Shown: one piece after another, positions 28,991-39,829 of the stretch
Position numbering within the stretch: the stretch's first letter is position 1
Layout: each line of letters begins with the position of its first letter
Source: Portulaca oleracea
Taxonomy: Eukaryota; Streptophyta; Magnoliopsida; Caryophyllales; Portulacaceae
Direction of reading: 5' to 3'
DNA length: 64,000 nucleotides
Assembly: GCA_029582165.1 (NCBI GenBank)
Contig: CM055877.1
Span: 43,411,249-43,475,248 of the forward strand
Translations under genes and position numbers: made by a program
Notes under the pieces: model-generated
What the model was told of the DNA's origin: nothing
The model's input: only the letters and a program-made list of their open reading frames with translations
The model's database searches: none

Positions 28991-30868
28991 TTGTCACCAA
29001 ACCCTTTAAACCCCCTGACAGCCCAGGTGGACGAGGTGGGTCTTGTGAGGGTTTGTAGCAGCTATACCCACAAAAGCCGAGGAAAAAGGAGAGAGGAAAG
29101 GTGAAAAACAAAACAAAGAAAGAAAGAACTGCTTGTCAAAAGAAACACGCAATCAACCGTAAAGAAAACAATGCTAATCAACCAAAAGGAACAAAAATGA
29201 GCACATCAAGAACACCTAATCCAAAGCATTGTCAATCTTAAGGGTTTTCAACTTCCAACGCTTCATGCAAAACAAGATCCTATGTGCACAAGTGCAAGTG
29301 TATTCTAATTGATTCCGGTTGACTCGAGCAAAAACACGTCCCAAGCTCGTATCGAAGCAAGAAGGTTTGTTTAAGCAATGTCCTCCCTTGCTTATATCGC
29401 CCTTGGCTTGGTGAGGGCCGCAGGAGACGCAAGGAAAAACTCCACTGTTTATTCACTTAACAAGCTCTTTTCTTTTTTTTTCTTTTCTTTCAATTAACAC
29501 TTTTTTTTTTCTAGTTGGCATGTTTCGAGATTAACGCGGCCCGGGAAGGGGTTTACTCTCCCAGCGTGGTTTCGCTCTATACGTAATAAGGTACTTAAGG
29601 GACGAGGGTGCCGCAACCACCCACGTCAAACCACGTTGGTGAACCAACTGCTCGCTAGATTTACAAGGTTAAAGTCGGGTTTTTCGGGAATTGACACGGC
29701 CCTCCGAAAAGGGGTCACCCTCCCAACTCAGGCTACTCCATACACAAACGAAGTGCTTAAGGGGCGTGAGTGCCGCCCACTCACACCGGCCTTTGTTGGT
29801 TTCACCGAAAATTAACCAAATTATCCAATTTAAATTAACTTTCACTTTTCCAACAAGCTCGAGGGTGAATAACTAAGGTCTCACGGTTTCAAAAAGGAAG
29901 TGAAAGAAACAAGAACCTCATTTTACAATCAACGAAGGGAATCTAATTAGATGTGTCATGACAACACCCAGACTAGGGACGACAATGCTCATAACGGTTT
30001 CTTTTAAGAAGGTTAACAAAGTTTTCGATACATTGACTACACAGTCCTAGAAACAAAGCAAAAACAAAAGAAAACGAAAACTTTAGAGGTTTTTCACTCC
30101 TTTTTTCTCCTTTTTCACACAAAATTTTCAAATTTTAGCAACAACTAAGAAAAACAAAAATAAAAATGCTAGGCGAACTACCCTTGAAACAAGTAAAACT
30201 CTTCCCCCCCCCCCCACCCCACACACTTAAAACTCCACAATGTCCTTATTGTGGGAAGGGTGTCACAAGAAAGGGTAGAGAACCTATAAAAATCAAACAA
30301 ACAAAAACAACTAGCACGTAAAAGTGGTGGCGACCCGAGCCCATACGACTCCATCAACAAATAGTCCCAACACGTTCACACCAAGGGGCATGCCACCAAA
30401 AATAAAATCAAGCATGCGAACGGATCATAAAATATTCAACTCAAAAAGAGAAGAGCGGAGAGATATTACCTCTAGTTCTTCAAATATGACTACTCAATCC
30501 GCGATCCATAGTAGCCAAACAAAGGGTTGGGATTTTCAAGTAAAAGCAACCAAAGCTTGATAATATTGCATGCAAGATTAAAAACATAAAAAAGAAACTA
30601 ACTAAGAAAAACTGGAAATTACCTCAAAAGAAAGAAGAAAGAAAACGAACATAAGAAAAGTATGGGTTGCCTCCCATAAATCGCTTGTTTAAGGACCCAA
30701 GCTTGACCTGTTTACTTACTTGATTCTCGAAAGGCGCGGTGTGCATGAGAGAAGCACGATTAGCTTTATCCACCAACTCTTCTTCCTTCTTCTCCCCCAC
30801 ATCTCAATAAGACTCATGAATAAACCGGGATGATCCTCCGGTGGTCTAGTCAACCACGAAGGAAATTT
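28990..30868 (-). mobile_element. Athila-like 3' region, inverted
   Basis: The right arm of the inverted repeat (30290-30560) and an inverted G-run (CCCCC at 30206-30219) face the left arm. In between lie two diverged copies of a 110 bp motif (29530-29640 and 29690-29795, each with GGGGT-ACTCTCCCA-type and ACTTAAGGG(G)CG-type words). The words GGGTTGCCTCCCATAAATCGC at 30663-30685 are a familiar spacer in Athila/Cyclops-type elements. No open frame of note. It stops abruptly at 30868 where a truncated LTR of element D starts. Confidence 0.6.
29530..29795. repeat. two diverged copies of a 110 bp motif
   Basis: Copy 1 at 29530-29640 and copy 2 at 29690-29795 share the order: CGGCCC, GGGGTTTACTCTCCCA/GGGGTCACCCTCCCA, a CTATAC/CCATAC word, GTACTTAAGGG/GTGCTTAAGGG, GAGGGTGCCGC/GAGTGCCGC, then CCCAC. 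Similarity is about three in four bases by eye. It could be RNA secondary-structure elements of the Athila UTR. Confidence 0.6.
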
Positions 30869-31333
30869 CTTGTATTGGGTAGCTTGTGAGGTTTAACAAA
30901 TCAGTGATATCAATAGCATTTTGAGTGCCTTGTTGAGCCTCTTGTTTGTGAGTGATGTTAAACTCTCAATTTTGGTTAATTCTACTTCAGTATCTAGGGT
31001 TTGGCAATCCTAGTGGTGCGTGTAGAGCTTGGTAGCTTTGATGGTGGTGTGCCTGTATTCATTGAGGCAATCGAGTCCATTGCCCTTGTTGTTCTTGTTG
31101 TGGTGTGCCTGTATCAGCTCGAGCACAAGTCTATCTATCTATTATAGTTTGATTGATTGTTCTTGTTCATCCGATCACAGTTTACACATCATTCATTTTA
31201 TCCTTGTTGATTGTACTCTGTTGGAGTTGGTTGCATTCGATTATCCTTTGTGAGGTCCCAGAATTCTAACGTTGTGTGTCTGTGTGGTGTCTGTGAGGTC
31301 GTCACTCTGATCATCGCAACCTTGCATACATCA
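30869..31333 (+). repeat. 5' LTR of element D, truncated
   Basis: Matches 38451-38914 (CTTGTATTGGG ... CATACATCA). The start is at a breakpoint. Confidence 0.88.
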
Positions 31334-31336
31334 TCT

Positions 31337-31350
31337 TGGTATCAGAGCTG
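31337..31350 (+). other. primer-binding site of element D
   Basis: TGGTATCAGAGCTG, intact tRNA-iMet type, three bases after the LTR. Confidence 0.9.
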
Positions 31351-31388
31351 TGTTCCATCTTGGAGGGAGGTTATTGGTGTTGTTTATG

Positions 31389-32508
31389 ATGTCAGGCAGT
31401 AGTAGAACACCTTAGGAAGTAGCGGTGCAAGATTTAAAAGATAAGGAGGAATTGGAGAGGAAAATCAAGCTTAGGAGTGATTAGTTGCAATATTATATAC
31501 AGTTGCATAGGCGTGAGATCAATAGAGAGAATGATGAGGAGTATGAGGAAGAAGAAGAGGAAAATCCTTTTAGTGGATCTGGGCAAGGAGGTTGAGGTCC
31601 TAGACATTACAGAGAAGGAGGCATGTTAGAAGGTCACCTAGGATTAGTTAAGATGAAGTTAGTAGTAGGAGTGATAGGGAAGAATGGAGGGATGATAGAA
31701 GAGTTGAGAAGTTGGATTTGAAGATAGACATTCCTGAGTATGGAGGAGCGTTGGATCCTGATGTATTTTGGATTGGTTACAAACTGTAGAGAGAGTGTTT
31801 GATTTGAAGGAAGTGTATGAGGAGAATAAGGTGAAATCGGTTGCTTTGAAATTGAAGAAGTATGCATCTACATGGTGGAATAACTTGTAGAGGAGGAGAG
31901 GGGAGATAGATGAAGCTAAGGTCAGTACTTGGATTGAGATGAGGTAGAAGCTCAAGGAGAAGTTCATACCTGGAAATTACATGAAGGAGAATTATTCGAA
32001 GCTTCAACATTTGGTCCAGGGTAGTAAATCTGTTGAGGAATACACCAAGGAGTTTGAGCATCTTCTGTGGAAGTGTAACATGAAGGAGAATGAAGTTCAG
32101 ACCTATGTGAGGTATCTTGCAGGATTGAATGATAACATCAAGAATGTTGTTCAGTTGCAGGTGTATAATTCACTTGATGAGCTGAGCTCTTTGGCTCAAA
32201 AGGTGGAGCAACAGAAGAAGGCCCAAAGGAAGGAGTATGGAAGCAAGTATCTAGCCAAAACATATCCTCAAACCAAATCAGACCCTTACAATAAATCCTA
32301 CAACCCACCTCAAAGAACCTATCCATCCCCACAACCTCAAACCAGATATCCAGCCCCTAAACCACCTCAAACACAACCTCAAAACACCCCACAAAGAACC
32401 CCATCTCCTACTAGCAGAGCATTCTATGAGAGGAGGGGTTTTAGATGTCAAGGTCTTAGACATCTAGCATTAGAATGTACCAATAAAAGAGTGGTTACTT
32501 TGGCATAG
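31389..32508 (+). pseudogene. gag of element D
   Basis: Collinear with C gag from MSGSSRTP onwards, with stops at several Gln/Trp codons (for example CGA/CAA/TGG changed to stop). The best-preserved part is 31981-32508: YSKLQHLVQGSKSVEEYTKEFEHLLWKCNM, the Pro-rich linker, and a zinc knuckle FRCQGLRHLALEC, in which the usual Gly before His is Arg. Confidence 0.88.
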
Positions 32509-34913
32509 TTTCAAGCAACACTATTTATTGATCCCGAGTCAATTGTAGAGGAAGAACAGTTTGATTGACCTCAAGGAGATCTTATGTATGATGAAGAGGA
32601 AGTTGAGGCCAGACTAGATGAGGGTGAAATGTTAGTGATTAGGAGGATCCTCAGCAGCAGTTCTGCAATTGATGAGGAAGTTGAACAGAGGGAGAATATT
32701 TTTCACACTCAGTGCACTGTTCATAGGATGATATGTTCATTGATGGAGGATGATGTACTAATGCAGCCTCAGAAACTATGGTGCAAAAGCTCAATTTGCC
32801 AACTAGTCCTCATCTAACACCTTACACCATTAAGTAGTTGAGTCAAAGAAAAGGTATCAAAATCTCATCTAGATGCCTTGTGAATTTTTCTATTGGTCAA
32901 GTTTATAAAGATGAAGTTTGGTGTGATGTTATACCTATGGATGCTTGTCATTTGTTATTGGGAAGACCTTAGTTGTTTGATTGAACTGTTAACCACAATG
33001 GAAGATCCAATACCTATTCCCTTAACCTGAACCATAAAAAGATTGTCCTTACCCCACTTAAACAATCATAAATCACAAAATGAACCAAAAACCTCATTGT
33101 TGAACCATCCCTTGATGTGATTTTGCCAGCTGAATATCATGAATTCAGTGGACAAAGAGAGCTTCTTTTGCTTGACATTAAGGATGAACCAGCCTCACAA
33201 AATGACCATCCTTTATTCTAACCCATCCTAAACCAGTACTAACATGTTTTTCCAGAGGAAATGCTATTAGGTTTACCCCCTAAGAGAGACATCTAGCATA
33301 GGGTTGACCTCATTCCAGGGTCTATCTTACCTAATAAACCTGCCTATAGAATGACCCCTGTAGAAACCCATGAGATCCAAAGACAGGTTGATTTGTTGGA
33401 GAAAGGAATTATTAGAGAGAGTTTGAGCCCTTGTGCAGTGCCAACATTGTTGGTTCCTAAGAAAGATGGAAGTCAGTGGATGTGTATTGATTATATGGTC
33501 ATCAATAAGATCACCCTTAAGTATAGCTAGATATCATATTCGAAGACTTGAGGATATGCTTGATGAGCTACATGGCTCGACTGTGTTTTCAAAGATTGAT
33601 TTGAGGAGTGGTTATTATCAGATAAGAATTTATGAGGGAGATGAGTGGAAGACAGCCTTCAAGACTAAGGGAGTTCTATATGAGTGGCTTGTCATGCCTT
33701 TTGGTTTGACAAATGCCCCATCCACATTCATGAAACTTATGAACCAAGTCCTAAAGCCTTTGAGTGGGAAATGTGTTGTTGTTTATTTTGATGACATACT
33801 TATCTATAGCTAGTCTGAAATGGAGCATGTTAGTCACCTCAGGAGTGTTATGGAGATCTTGAGTAAAGAGTAGTTGTATGGGAACCTCAAAAAGTGTCAG
33901 TTCTTCACCAGCCAGGTCATATTTCTTGGCTATATTGTGACATCAGAAGGAATTCAAGTAGATGAGGATAAGGTCAAAGCAATCAGTGAGTGGCCCGTTC
34001 CTACATTTATCCAACAGATCAAGATTTTTCATGGATTGGCTTCTTTCCACAGGAGATTTGTGAGAAATTTAAGCACCATTCTCTTATGACAGAGTTAGCG
34101 AAGGGTAAGAGTTTTTCTTGGACACCAGCTGCACACAAAGCTTTTGAGGAGATCAAGAGGCAGCTAACCTCAGCACTAGTTCTGGCATTACCTTGTTTTG
34201 CCAAAGTTTTTGAAGTGGAGTGTGATGCCTCAGGTGTGGGCATTGGAGCAGTGTTGACTTAAGAAGGAAAACATGTTGCTTATTTCAATTAAAAACTCAA
34301 TGATGCCAAGAGGAAATACAACACATATGATAAGGAGTTCTATGCTATCATTAGAGCTTTACAACATTGGAGGCATTATCTTGTTGGAGCTGAATTTATT
34401 TTGCACAGTGATCATGAGGCCCTCAAGTTCATTCAAGGGTAGCATAAACTCAACACCAGGCATGCTACTTGGGTGGAGTTCATGCAACAATTTCATTTTG
34501 TGATCCATCACAAATCTGGGAAACTCAACAAAGAAGCTGATGCATTCTCCAGGAGGTATTTGTTGATGCAAGTTCTAGAGACATGGTATTTGGTTTTGAA
34601 CAACTAAAAGCTTTATACAAAAATGATGAAGATTTTGGAGAGTTGTACTAGAAGTGCTAGGGACACCCTCAAAGTCTATACCATATAGACCAGGGGTTTC
34701 TCTTCAAAGGAACCAGGTTATGTATTCCAAGGAGCAGTTATAGAGAGTTGCTTCTTTCTGAAGTTCATGGAGGATACTTAGCAGGACATTTTGGCATTGA
34801 GGAAACCCTTCTTATGTTGAAAGAACATTATTGTTGGCCTAAAATGAGGAAAGATGCTGAGCATTGGGTCAGGAGGTGTACAACATGTCAATTGGCCAAG
34901 AGTCATAGCCTAC
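32509..34913 (+). pseudogene. protease, RT, RNase H and integrase N-terminus of element D
   Basis: The protease region (32690-32990) has NIFHTQCTV and ACHLLLGR with a deletion at the catalytic IDGG. RT at 33320-34090 has [31 protein letters not shown] and YFDDILIYS. RNase H at 34100-34560 has [16 protein letters not shown] (catalytic Asp kept, unlike element C), then [13 protein letters not shown]. The integrase finger at 34750-34900 has GYLAGHFGIEETLLMLKEHYCWPKM and CTTCQLAKSH. Numerous TAG/TAA stops. It is cut at 34913. Confidence 0.9.
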
Positions 34914-36917
34914 TGATAAGTGCTTTTTATTACTATGTTTTTGTTGGTTTTCGATAGTGAATTAGGGATAGTTTTGAGTGTAAATTTTGATTTATATTTC
35001 AATTTCCCTACTACACTTGGTGTTGTTTGTGACGTAAACTTGTTGGTTTTGAGGCCAAAACACCAACAATTCCTCAATCTTTGGTAAGAATCGATGCACC
35101 ACGGACCTCTACACGCCAAACCCGAACCGTAGTACAAATTTGAGGCGAAACAAAGCAAGGATCACACGGACAGAGGCCACCACGGTCTGACCATGGTGAG
35201 CCTCACGGTCCTTGGTCCTCTTGTACACAGCCAGCTGCGTTGGTTTGAGAAGAAAAGGAGGATCAGTTTATTTGGGCCAATAATTGATTCCAATCGTGGG
35301 CCTTCATTCCCTTTGTTGCACAATTCAGAGGCCCAATCACATAAGAAAGATGTGGGATGAATTAATTGCATTCATTGAAGTCTCCATGCGGTCCAATGAA
35401 CAAGAACAAAATTGTGGGCCATGATTTTCCCTTCACTCGGTCCAATAAAAAGGAGAGAAAGTTGGACAAATCATTTGCATTCATTCATCCCCCATTCAGC
35501 CCAATCAACAAAAGAGGGGAATGGATGAATTCAAATGATTCTTGGGCCATGGTTCCGTTCGATCCAATGAAAGATGAGGGGAGTGGAGGAAATTCAATTC
35601 CTTTCATTCAAACAATCAGTCGGCCCAATTCAATTCATTCCCTCAATGATTCCATGTGGTCTTCCTGCTTGTTTCGGCCCAATCATGAAGGACTAGAGTG
35701 AGGGCCTTTGACTCCATTAGATTCATTCCACTGGATCATCATCCATGCGGTCAATAGCAAGAGAGAGAATTGGATACAATTCAATTGATTGGCCCAGCAC
35801 AAGAAGGCACAACCATAGGGAAAATTGGGCAGCGACTGTCATGGGTTAGCAGTGGTAACTGCCACGGTCCGTGGCGAGACGGCTGTGCGTGTTTGGACGT
35901 GGCTTTCAAGCAAAAGAGGAAAGAGGGGACGGTTATATGGGGATTCATTCAACCATTCATCCATTATTCTATCACCCATCCATCCTTTTCAAGAGAGAGA
36001 AAACCCTAATAATCCCATTACTCATTAATTACTCCATCAAGACCAAGATCAAGATTAATTCAAGAAGGTTCAAGATCAAGAATCAAGAAGAAATTAGCGA
36101 TGTTCGCGAGGAAGACACCACCCCGGGATCGAAAGACACGACGGTTGTATTTTTCGTAATTATATTTCTTTTCGATTCCTTCTTTGTTTTGAAGAATTAA
36201 TCGTAATGTTTGGAACTTGTGTTGTACTTTTCTTGAACATGAGTGAGTAGTTCTTTTGAATTCTAGGGTTTTGCAACCCCAAACAATGTAGTTCGATTTA
36301 ATATTATTAGTTTGTGCATGAATTCTTGTTATGAATCAATAGAAGGTTGTGTTTTCCATGTTCATGTGTGTTCTTTGAGCGCTCGAATACTCATGAGTTA
36401 GAGATTAACCTGAGAAGTATTGAAAGGTGAATTAGGGTAATCTGACTCCTAACCTGTCTACCTAGGTTTACAAAAGTTGAGAAAGGAGTAGTGAACTAGG
36501 GAATCAATTAGACAACCCGACCTTTTTGAGACCTTCAATTCTGTTTAATCTAAAAGACACATGGAAGTTGTTGATTAGGTTGTTTAGAATAATTCTATTT
36601 AGCATCGAAAGGGCGATATGATTCAAAGGTTGTCGATTCTTGATTCGTTCTTGAATGTATGATTATGCAGGCTAGATTTCAGTAATAGAACTCGTTGTTA
36701 AGTTAGCGTTTCCTAGAAGTCTTTCTCTCTTTATAGAATCTGTGATTGATTTTTCCCTGCTTTATTAGTTTTATTAGTTTCTAAAACCTTTTCAAAACCC
36801 AAAACCTGGTTAGCTTAGCAATCGCATTAGAGACTAGTTTTCTGTGCTGCTAATTGAGTCCCTGTGGGATCGACCTTGACGTGCTACTCCGTACACCGTG
36901 CGCTTGCGGCCCTGTCA
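34914..36917 (+). mobile_element. solo LTR (about 2.0 kb) inserted in integrase of element D
   Basis: TGATAAGTGC...CCCTGTCA with perfect CCTAC duplication (34909-34913 and 36918-36922). No internal primer site or coding, so it is best read as a solo LTR left by LTR-LTR recombination. The end (CCCTGTGGGATCGACC, GTGCGCTTGCGGC) is typical of Athila/Tat-type gypsy LTRs. It carries palindromes of the CCACGGTCCGTGG type at 35862-35874, more degraded ones at 35162-35215, and a weak TATA (TTATATGG) at 35933. Strand is inferred from the LTR end motif. Confidence 0.85.
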
Positions 36918-37856
36918 CCTACCTTAAGGGTTATACACATCTTTGCCAGTCCCAAACAGTCCTCAGGAGGAAATCAGCCTAGACTTCATTGTTGGTCTAC
37001 CAAGAACTCAAAGAGGGAAAGATTCAGTCATGGCAGTTGTGGACAGATTCAGTAAAATGGCTCACTTCATTGCATGCCATACCACTTATGATGTTGTGAA
37101 GGTGGCTGAATTATATTTCCAGGAGGTAGTGAGACTTCATGGAGTTCCTAGGAGCATAGTTTCAGATAGGGATGTCAAGTTCCTAAGTCATTTTTAGGTA
37201 ACTCTTTGGAAAAAGCTAGGGACTCAATTGAAGTATAGCACAGCTTGTCAATCCTCATACTGATGGACAAATAGAGGTCACAAACAGGACACTTGGAACT
37301 CTATTGAGATCACTGATAAACACAAACAAAACAGGATGGGACACCCTTTTGTCTCATGCTGAATTTGCTTTTAATAGAGCACCATCAAAGGCAATTGGCC
37401 TTTCCCCATTCCAGGTTGTCAATGGAAGAAATCCTATAACTCCATTGGATTTACCCCCACTAACAAATTCTGTGAGGTTTAGTTATGAAGCAGGTACACA
37501 TGCACAGAAGATCAAGAAGCTTCACCAACAAGTTAGGGAGAAGATCATCAAGTATTCTAAGCAAATTTCTACATCAGCAAACAAGCATAGGAGAAAGGTG
37601 GTTTTCCAGCCAGGAGAACTAGTGTAGATCCATCTAAGGAAAGACAGATTTCCAAGCAAGAGGAAGGGAAAGTTAGTACCAAGAGCAGATGGTCTTTTTA
37701 AAGTACTTGAGAGGATTGGAACAATGCTTTCAAGTTAGACCTCTCAGAAGACTGTGGAGAAAGTGCTACATTCAATGTTGCAGATTTGAGGCCTTACTTT
37801 CCAGCGCATGAAGACCTTCCAAGTTTGAGGACAAACTTTCCTCAACTTAGGGAGGA
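36918..37856 (+). pseudogene. integrase catalytic core and C-terminus of element D
   Basis: Resumes after the solo LTR in the same frame context. It has [45 protein letters not shown] followed by a stop, HTDGQIEVTNRT in a shifted frame, NTNKTGWDTLLSHAEFAFNRA and the C-terminal VREKIIKYSKQ domain. A stop replaces the Trp of ELVWIHLRKD. The same stop after SHF is found in element C at 12361, implying the stop was in a shared ancestor or the frame is bypassed. Confidence 0.9.
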
Positions 37857-38914
37857 TGATGGAGGTCCTCCATCAAATGTTCCAAGTCCAGAGGCCAGTG
37901 ATCAAGAACCAACATCAGGGGCAACAACGACCTCATCAACACCAGCATTGATGCCATCATCAACAACATCAAACACTGATATTCAGGAGTGCTTTATGGT
38001 GGTTCATCAGATCATGAGGACGTCCAGCAACAGCAGCAACAACATCAACAGCAACAGCCAACCACTGAGGCTATTTCTCAATTCCATATCATTAGATTGA
38101 GGACCTCACCAACTATTCTGAAGACTTCACTTTAGAGCTGTTGAGGTCCTTCCAGCTCAGTGAAGATATTTCCCATTTTCCAGTCTTGAGGTCCTCTATG
38201 AAGACTTCACTTCCAAGCTGTTAAGATTTTTCCAGCTTGTGAGGTGATTCAGCAGCTTTGTAATAATGAGGGCGCATTTTTATAGTCTTTATTTCCTTTT
38301 ATTTTAGAGTTATTTGATGTAATCCAACAAGTTATGCTCCTTAAGCAGCTTATTAAGATAGTTAAGTAGCTTAATGCTTAATTAGGAGGTTGCTTGGGCA
38401 TTAGGAAAGCTCTAATCAACTAGCTCAACCCTAGGTATATATATATATATCTTGTATTGGGCAGCTTGTGAGGTTTAACAAATCAGTGATATCAATAGCA
38501 TTTTGAGTGCCTTGTTGAGCCTCTTGTTTGTGAGTGACGTTAAACTCTTAATTTTGTTAATTCTACTTCAGTATCTAGGGTTTTGCAATCCTAGTGGTAT
38601 GTGTAGAGCTTGGTAGTTTCGATGGTGGTGTGCCTGTATCCATTGAGGTAATCGAGTCCATTACCCTTGTTGTTCTTGATGTGGTGTGCCATTATCAGCT
38701 CGAGCACAAGTCTATCTATCATTTACAGTTTGATTGATTGTTCTTGTTCATCCGATCACATTTCACACATCATCCATTTTATCCTTGTTGATTGTACTCT
38801 GTTGGAGCTGGTTGCATTCGATTATCCTTTGTGAGGTCCGAGAATTCCAGTGCTGTGTGTCTGTGTGGTGTCTGTGAGGTCATCACTCTGATCATCGCGA
38901 CATTGCATACATCA
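37857..38914 (+). repeat. 3' LTR of element D (1058 bp)
   Basis: Begins TGATGGAGG after the purine-rich TTAGGGAGGA and ends CATACATCA. The polyprotein frame runs on into the LTR to 38100 (about 81 codons, Ser/Thr/Pro-rich). Its last 464 bp match the truncated 5' LTR. (TA)n at 38434-38450 may serve as TATA box. Confidence 0.87.
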
Positions 38915-39178
38915 CTGGGCTTGGGAGAAGCCCAACTACATGCTTCTCGAGGCAACCCGGGAAGGGCATGACTCGCCCGAATACCTGCAGGTATGTTGGG
39001 CTTAGGAGAAGCCCACTTGGGGGCTTCCCTAGGTCGGTATGCTTCGCGAGGCAACCTGGGTCGGACATGACCCGCCCAAATACCTGCATGTATACTGGGC
39101 CTAGGAAAGGCCCAACTGCATGCTTCCAAAGGTCGATGCGCTTCCCGAGGTGACACGGGTTGGGTGTAACTTTACATT
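38915..39178. repeat. three-unit tandem repeat rich in palindromes
   Basis: Units of about 85-100 bp begin GGGCTTGGGAGAAGCCC (38917), GGGCTTAGGAGAAGCCC (38998) and GGGCCTAGGAAAGGCCC (39097). Each next has GCTTC-CGAGG and, in the first two, ATGAC(T/C)CGCCC and ATACCTGCAGGTAT or a close form. The unit ends are diverged. It is not coding; open frames on both strands are due to high GC. It ends against a poly-G/T tract (39188-39211). Confidence 0.78.
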
Positions 39179-39480
39179 TCAAATATTCTTTTTTTTTGGG
39201 GGGGGGGGGGGAGTTCCTTCATTTCTTCATCATTTTTACATTTCAAATATTTCAAAATTTTGATAGTATTACTCATTAATCTTATTGTATTACTCATTTT
39301 ACATTTCAAATATTTCAAAATTTTGATAGTATTTCTTCATCATTTCAAATATACCAGCCAATATTTCAAAATTTTGATGAGAAACTTGAGGAAATGGCAA
39401 CAAACTTCAAATTGTTGAGGATAAATTGTTGAGGATAAATTACTGATTAATCTTGATAGTATTTATCTTAATCAATGGAA
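39179..39480. other. AT-rich stretch with short duplications
   Basis: Contains repeated ACATTTCAAATATTTCAAAATTTTGATAG phrases (39238, 39300 and partial at 39360) and a G-run at 39198-39211. Probably TE debris before the LINE. No coding. Confidence 0.6.
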
Positions 39481-39829
39481 TAATCTCTTAATAGCCCAAA
39501 GGAAAAAATGCTTTTATTCAACCAAAAATATTGGTTGAAATTTAGTAAGAAAAGGTGTTAATTGCAAGAGAAAGGAATTCGTCATTCACCCATAACGTAG
39601 TCACCTATTGCAAGCACAGATCGACAATTTAGGACTAAAAGACCTCTCTAGGGTCTAGATTGATTATGAAAAGGATACAACAATTTGTAATAGAATTTGA
39701 AAACAGATTCTAATATGATAGAAACGTATCACATTTGAATCGTTTAAACCTCCCAAAGATAACTACGAACTAAGGCAATCTTCTTATAACAATTATAACC
39801 AGGGAGAAAATTAAAACAACTCTCTTCCA

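Larger units (their letters stand above)
30869..38914 (+). mobile_element. chromovirus-like Ty3/gypsy element D, same family as C
   Basis: Truncated 5' LTR (30869-31333), intact tRNA-iMet primer site (31337), gag-pol (31389-37856) with many stops, 3' LTR (37857-38914). It is collinear with element C throughout and about equally close in protein. Between 34914 and 36917 a solo LTR is inserted. The first 594 bp of the 5' LTR are replaced by Athila-like sequence, so the left junction is a deletion breakpoint, not an insertion edge. Confidence 0.88.

Noticed and set aside
34914..36917. A complete non-autonomous element instead of a solo LTR
   Set aside because: No internal duplication of its ends and no primer site were found between them; one TG...CA unit with a TSD fits a solo LTR better, though a TRIM with very short repeats is not fully excluded.
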